In this document: positions 6,938 through 9,495 of the stretch, in pieces
How positions within the stretch are numbered: the first letter of the stretch is position 1
How the letters are laid out: each line of letters opens with the position of its first letter
Assembly (NCBI GenBank): GCA_038230415.1
Contig: JBBRNH010000132.1
Coordinates: 1 to 9,495 of the forward strand
DNA length: 9,495 bases
Origin: JBBRNH01 sp038230415
GTDB taxonomy: Bacteria > Bacteroidota > Bacteroidia > Cytophagales > Spirosomataceae
Direction of reading: 5' to 3'
Notes under the pieces: model-generated
Seen by the model: only the letters and a program-made list of their open reading frames with translations
What the model was told of the DNA's origin: nothing
Databases searched by the model: none
Position numbers and translations under genes: made by a program

Positions 6938-7030
6938 GCCAGCCCCAACCCACAACGGGTAGCGTTGAGTAAATAACTGACGGGAATAGGCGGGTAAATG
7001 GGTTTGCCTGCCGGGAGCAAATCGGGTTTT

Positions 7031-9367
7031 TTATGCAGCCGGGGCGAGAACCGGGAGTTGAATCACGACGGTGGTGCCGGTTGGCTGGCTGTGCTCGTTG
7101 GTCTTGTCGATTACCGCAACACCGCCCGCCTGCCCGCTTTGCCGGCTGATGAGTTGGAGCCGCTCCTGCGTCACCCGAAGGCCCATGCTGTTGTGGGCGG
7201 CAACGGTTTGGCTTTTTAACTCACCCGCTCGTTTCCGCCCCACCCCATCGTCGTCAATGGTGCATTGCAGGCCGTTGTTGAGCGGCTTAATGAGTACGCG
7301 AATGTGGCCGGGGGTTTTCTTGTGGGCGATGCCATGCAGAATCGAGTTTTCGATGTAGGGCTGGATAATCATGGGCGGAATCGAGACCTTATTTTTGTGG
7401 ATAGCGGGGTCGGCTTCCACCACAAAATCAAATGTATTATCGAACCGAAGTTGTTCCAATTCGAGGTATAGCGTCAACTGTTCGAGTTCGTCAGCCAGCG
7501 TAACCCACTCCTGACGCGAGTTTTCCAGAATGAGCCGCATCAGCCGCGCAAACTTCACGAGGTACTTATCGGCATTGTCGCTGTCGTTCTGCAACACAAA
7601 CAACCGAATGGCATTCAGCGAGTTATACAGAAAGTGCGGGTTCATCTGCGCGCGCAGGGCTTTCATTTCTGACACCGCCGTGCGTTCGCGGAGGTCGCTT
7701 TTTTCTAATTGCTCCTGCACGAACCGGCGTTCGCGCCAACGCACTACCCAGATTGTCAGGCCGATCAGTAGGGCCGACAGACCCACCCGAAACCACCACG
7801 TTTGCCAGAAAGGCGGGGTAAGTATCACCCTCAGCCGGTAGCCGGTTCGGTTCCAGACTCCGTCGTTGTTCGACCCAATTACGTGCAGCACGTAATTGCC
7901 GGGAGGCACGTTGGTGTAGCTGGCAGCCGGTTGATTTTTCGCCTGATTCCAACGCTCCTCGAACCCCTCCAGCCGGTAGGCAAACTGATTACCCGCCGGG
8001 CTGTCGTAGTTCAGGGCCGCCATGTCGAAGGTGAATCCGTTCTGGGTGTAATCGAGCTGAACCGGGGACGGATTTACGGTTTGACCCGGCAAAAACTCCC
8101 GTCCATCAACCCGAAACGAAGTCAGAAACACGGGCGGCACCACCCGGTTCAACCGCATTGTGCGGGGCCTTACCGACACTAATCCCCGCCCGGCTCCAAA
8201 ATAAATTCGTCCGGTAGAATCACGGGCAATAGCGTCTGATTCAAATTCCAGCGGACTTACCCCATCGTCGTCGTCAAAGGCGGTAAACCGCACTCGTTGG
8301 GTATGGGTGCAGGCAAGCCCCTGACTGGTGCTTACCCAAAGTGTGTCTCCCATCACCAGCACGGCGGCTATGTCGTTGCCGGGGAGACCATCGCGGGTAG
8401 TAAAGGTTTTGATCTTCCCCGTCCGTTCGTCTAAGCGGGCCAGCCCATTGTCGGTAGCCATCCAGATATAGCCCTGTTTATCTTGGGCAACACCCGTCAC
8501 GCCGTCGTCGGGCAGGGCGTTGGGATTATCTTCCTGGTGGGTGTACTGCGCCAATAACCGCAAATCGGGGCTGATTTTATAGACCGGCCCCAAGCCACCT
8601 ACCCACAGATTGCCCCGCCGGTCTACTTGTATATGATTATAACTTCGGCTCGGCAGTTTGCCGATACGGTCATCGGTAAACGAATTGCTAAACTGGCCGG
8701 TTTGGGGGTCATAAACCGTTAAATTGACGTTGGTGCCGATAAAAATGCGGCCATCCGGCCCCTGTACCATCGAAAACACCTGATTCCCCGCCACCCCGTT
8801 GGGTTGTTTCTTTCGCCCCTCAACCGGCGAGTTGGCACAGGCAATCTGCTCAAACCGATTGCGAACGGGGTCAAAACGGCTCAGTCCGCCTTCGCCACCC
8901 GCCCAGATAAACCCCTGTTTGTCAGCCAGTACCGAATACAGCAAATCCCGTCCGAGACTATTTGGGTTAGCCGGATTATGGCGGTACAGTTGGTGCGTTT
9001 GGGTGGTGGCATCAATCCGAAGCAAGCCTTCGCGGGTGGCAACCCACAGGTTATTTTTTGGATCAACCGACAGTTCGTCGGCATCCAGCCCCTGGGAGGT
9101 AGCCGGTTTATACCCCACCTCATCATACACCAAGTGAAATTTTTCGACGGTCGGGTTAAACCAGTTTACGCCTACATCGTCGGTCACGATCCAGACTAAG
9201 CCAGTACGGTCTTCATACAGCCCTTTTATGCAGTTACAGCCTAAACTGCGGGGGTTGGCCTCGTCGCTCATGTAGGTCGTAAATGAATTGGTAACCGGGT
9301 TGTAGTGGTGCAGCCCGCCCGTGCCGTATCCCACCCATAAATCGCCGGTGGTGGTAAATAACGTGAA
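7031..9367 (-). CDS. LytS-type sensor histidine kinase with propeller sensor, 5'-truncated
   Basis: The open frame runs from 9367 to a stop at 7031; the first usable start is a GTG at 9332-9334 (767 residues, numbered from there). About nine two-component propeller (Reg_prop) blades are visible: the partial GDLWVGY at the very start, then motifs near 46, 95, 141, 195, 241, 288, 331 and 375. A Y_Y_Y domain spans about 440-505, one transmembrane helix about 512-532, a coiled linker, and then the LytS-type kinase. The phosphoacceptor is His567 in QMNPHFLYNSLNAI, the N-box holds Asn663 in PYIENS, and the ATP site includes DDDGVGR (694-700) and MGLR (717-720). Relatives normally have about 14 blades and a signal peptide, so the N-terminal part is missing. 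The frame opens directly after a transposase stop codon, so an insertion sequence probably cut the gene. Without a signal peptide the sensor cannot be exported, so this is probably a pseudogene remnant. No LytTR regulator is adjacent. Confidence 0.85.
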   Translation of the reverse strand, partial: FTLFTTTGDLWVGYGTGGLHHYNPVTNSFTTYMSDEANPRSLGCNCIKGLYEDRTGLVWIVTDDVGVNWFNPTVEKFHLVYDEVGYKPATSQGLDADELSVDPKNNLWVATREGLLRIDATTQTHQLYRHNPANPNSLGRDLLYSVLADKQGFIWAGGEGGLSRFDPVRNRFEQIACANSPVEGRKKQPNGVAGNQVFSMVQGPDGRIFIGTNVNLTVYDPQTGQFSNSFTDDRIGKLPSRSYNHIQVDRRGNLWVGGLGPVYKISPDLRLLAQYTHQEDNPNALPDDGVTGVAQDKQGYIWMATDNGLARLDERTGKIKTFTTRDGLPGNDIAAVLVMGDTLWVSTSQGLACTHTQRVRFTAFDDDDGVSPLEFESDAIARDSTGRIYFGAGRGLVSVRPRTMRLNRVVPPVFLTSFRVDGREFLPGQTVNPSPVQLDYTQNGFTFDMAALNYDSPAGNQFAYRLEGFEERWNQAKNQPAASYTNVPPGNYVLHVIGSNNDGVWNRTGYRLRVILTPPFWQTWWFRVGLSALLIGLTIWVVRWRERRFVQEQLEKSDLRERTAVSEMKALRAQMNPHFLYNSLNAIRLFVLQNDSDNADKYLVKFARLMRLILENSRQEWVTLADELEQLTLYLELEQLRFDNTFDFVVEADPAIHKNKVSIPPMIIQPYIENSILHGIAHKKTPGHIRVLIKPLNNGLQCTIDDDGVGRKRAGELKSQTVAAHNSMGLRVTQERLQLISRQSGQAGGVAVIDKTNEHSQPTGTTVVIQLPVLAPAA

Positions 9368-9495
9368 TTATGGATAAAGCCTTTTTTCGTCAGGAACGAC
9401 GATGGACGGCTTGCGATCACAGAAGCAGTAAGCACTCAGCCCGGCTAATACATTAACAATGGCATTAAATGGGCTGCGATGGCGGGTGTGTTCAA
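9359..9495 (-). mobile_element. Right-hand part of the window: end of an insertion sequence (boundary approximate)
   Basis: The transposase gene ends at 9368, and recognisable propeller-blade coding begins by about 9346, so the element's end lies between them. The bases just outside the transposase (taaataacgtgaattatgg on the plus strand, starting 9357) probably contain the terminal inverted repeat. The other end is outside the window, so neither the repeat nor a target-site duplication can be confirmed. Confidence 0.5.
9368..9495 (-). CDS. Transposase C-terminal end, possibly IS982-like (partial)
   Basis: The last 41 codons and TAA stop (9368-9370) of a gene entering from the right edge. 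The visible residues begin EHTRHRSPFNAIVNVLAGLS and continue AYCF..RKPSI, a pattern I recognise as the C-terminal end of Bacteroidota DDE transposases, most like an IS982-type group (IEHTRHRSP..F.vN.lAgLiAY...KPS). The family assignment rests on memory of the motif and needs the upstream part. The reading frame is the same as that of the truncated kinase downstream, separated only by the stop. Confidence 0.6.
   Translation of the reverse strand, partial: EHTRHRSPFNAIVNVLAGLSAYCFCDRKPSIVVPDEKRLYP

Noticed and set aside
6990..7030. Possible terminator after the kinase gene
   Set aside because: A five-base TTTGC/GCAAA pairing with a nine-base loop is not followed by a T tract.

Overview
The window looks like a chromosomal stretch from a Bacteroidota bacterium, probably Cytophagales and Spirosoma-like. 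This is inferred from four things: LytS-type two-component propeller sensors, surface proteins ending in the 'WSDkvF...HLPGVPSA.EM...LLeKIEELTLY' module, a TAnnTTTG-type promoter, and start codons without Shine-Dalgarno sequences. The sequence is moderately GC-rich by eye. Every convincing gene lies on the minus strand, so transcription runs from the right edge to the left edge. No gene-free stretch exceeds about 150 bases.

From right to left in transcription order: (1) the last 41 codons of a transposase (9368-9495), which mark the end of an insertion sequence; (2) a LytS-type sensor histidine kinase with a beta-propeller sensor (7031-9367), whose 5' part is missing because the reading frame begins inside a propeller blade right at the transposase stop codon; (3) a 145-bp gap with a good Bacteroidota promoter; (4) a 560-residue protein built from 17-residue repeats, with an unusual N-terminus containing membrane segments (5203-6885); (5) a FAD-dependent monooxygenase of the LasC/MonCI-like group (3698-5158); (6) a secreted protein combining a CUB-like domain, a YadA-type head and a peptidase S74 chaperone (2064-3686); (7) a second, longer 17-residue-repeat protein, a paralogue of (4), which runs off the left edge (1-2007).

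Genes 4 to 7 are closely spaced (44, 11 and 56 bp gaps) and probably form one operon driven from the promoter at about 6911-6937. Three of the four encode exported, highly repetitive fibre-like proteins that end in coiled-coil or chaperone modules, which suggests a surface-fibre or adhesin locus. The flavoenzyme between them has no obvious partner and its substrate cannot be read from the sequence. The sensor kinase upstream is probably inactivated by the insertion sequence, and no response regulator lies beside it in the window.

The most interesting points are the IS-truncated sensor, the CUB + YadA head + S74 architecture, the two 17-residue-repeat paralogues flanking a flavin monooxygenase and a 14-residue-repeat protein, the membrane-anchor-like extension on one paralogue, and higher-order repeat cassettes that suggest recent in-frame recombination.
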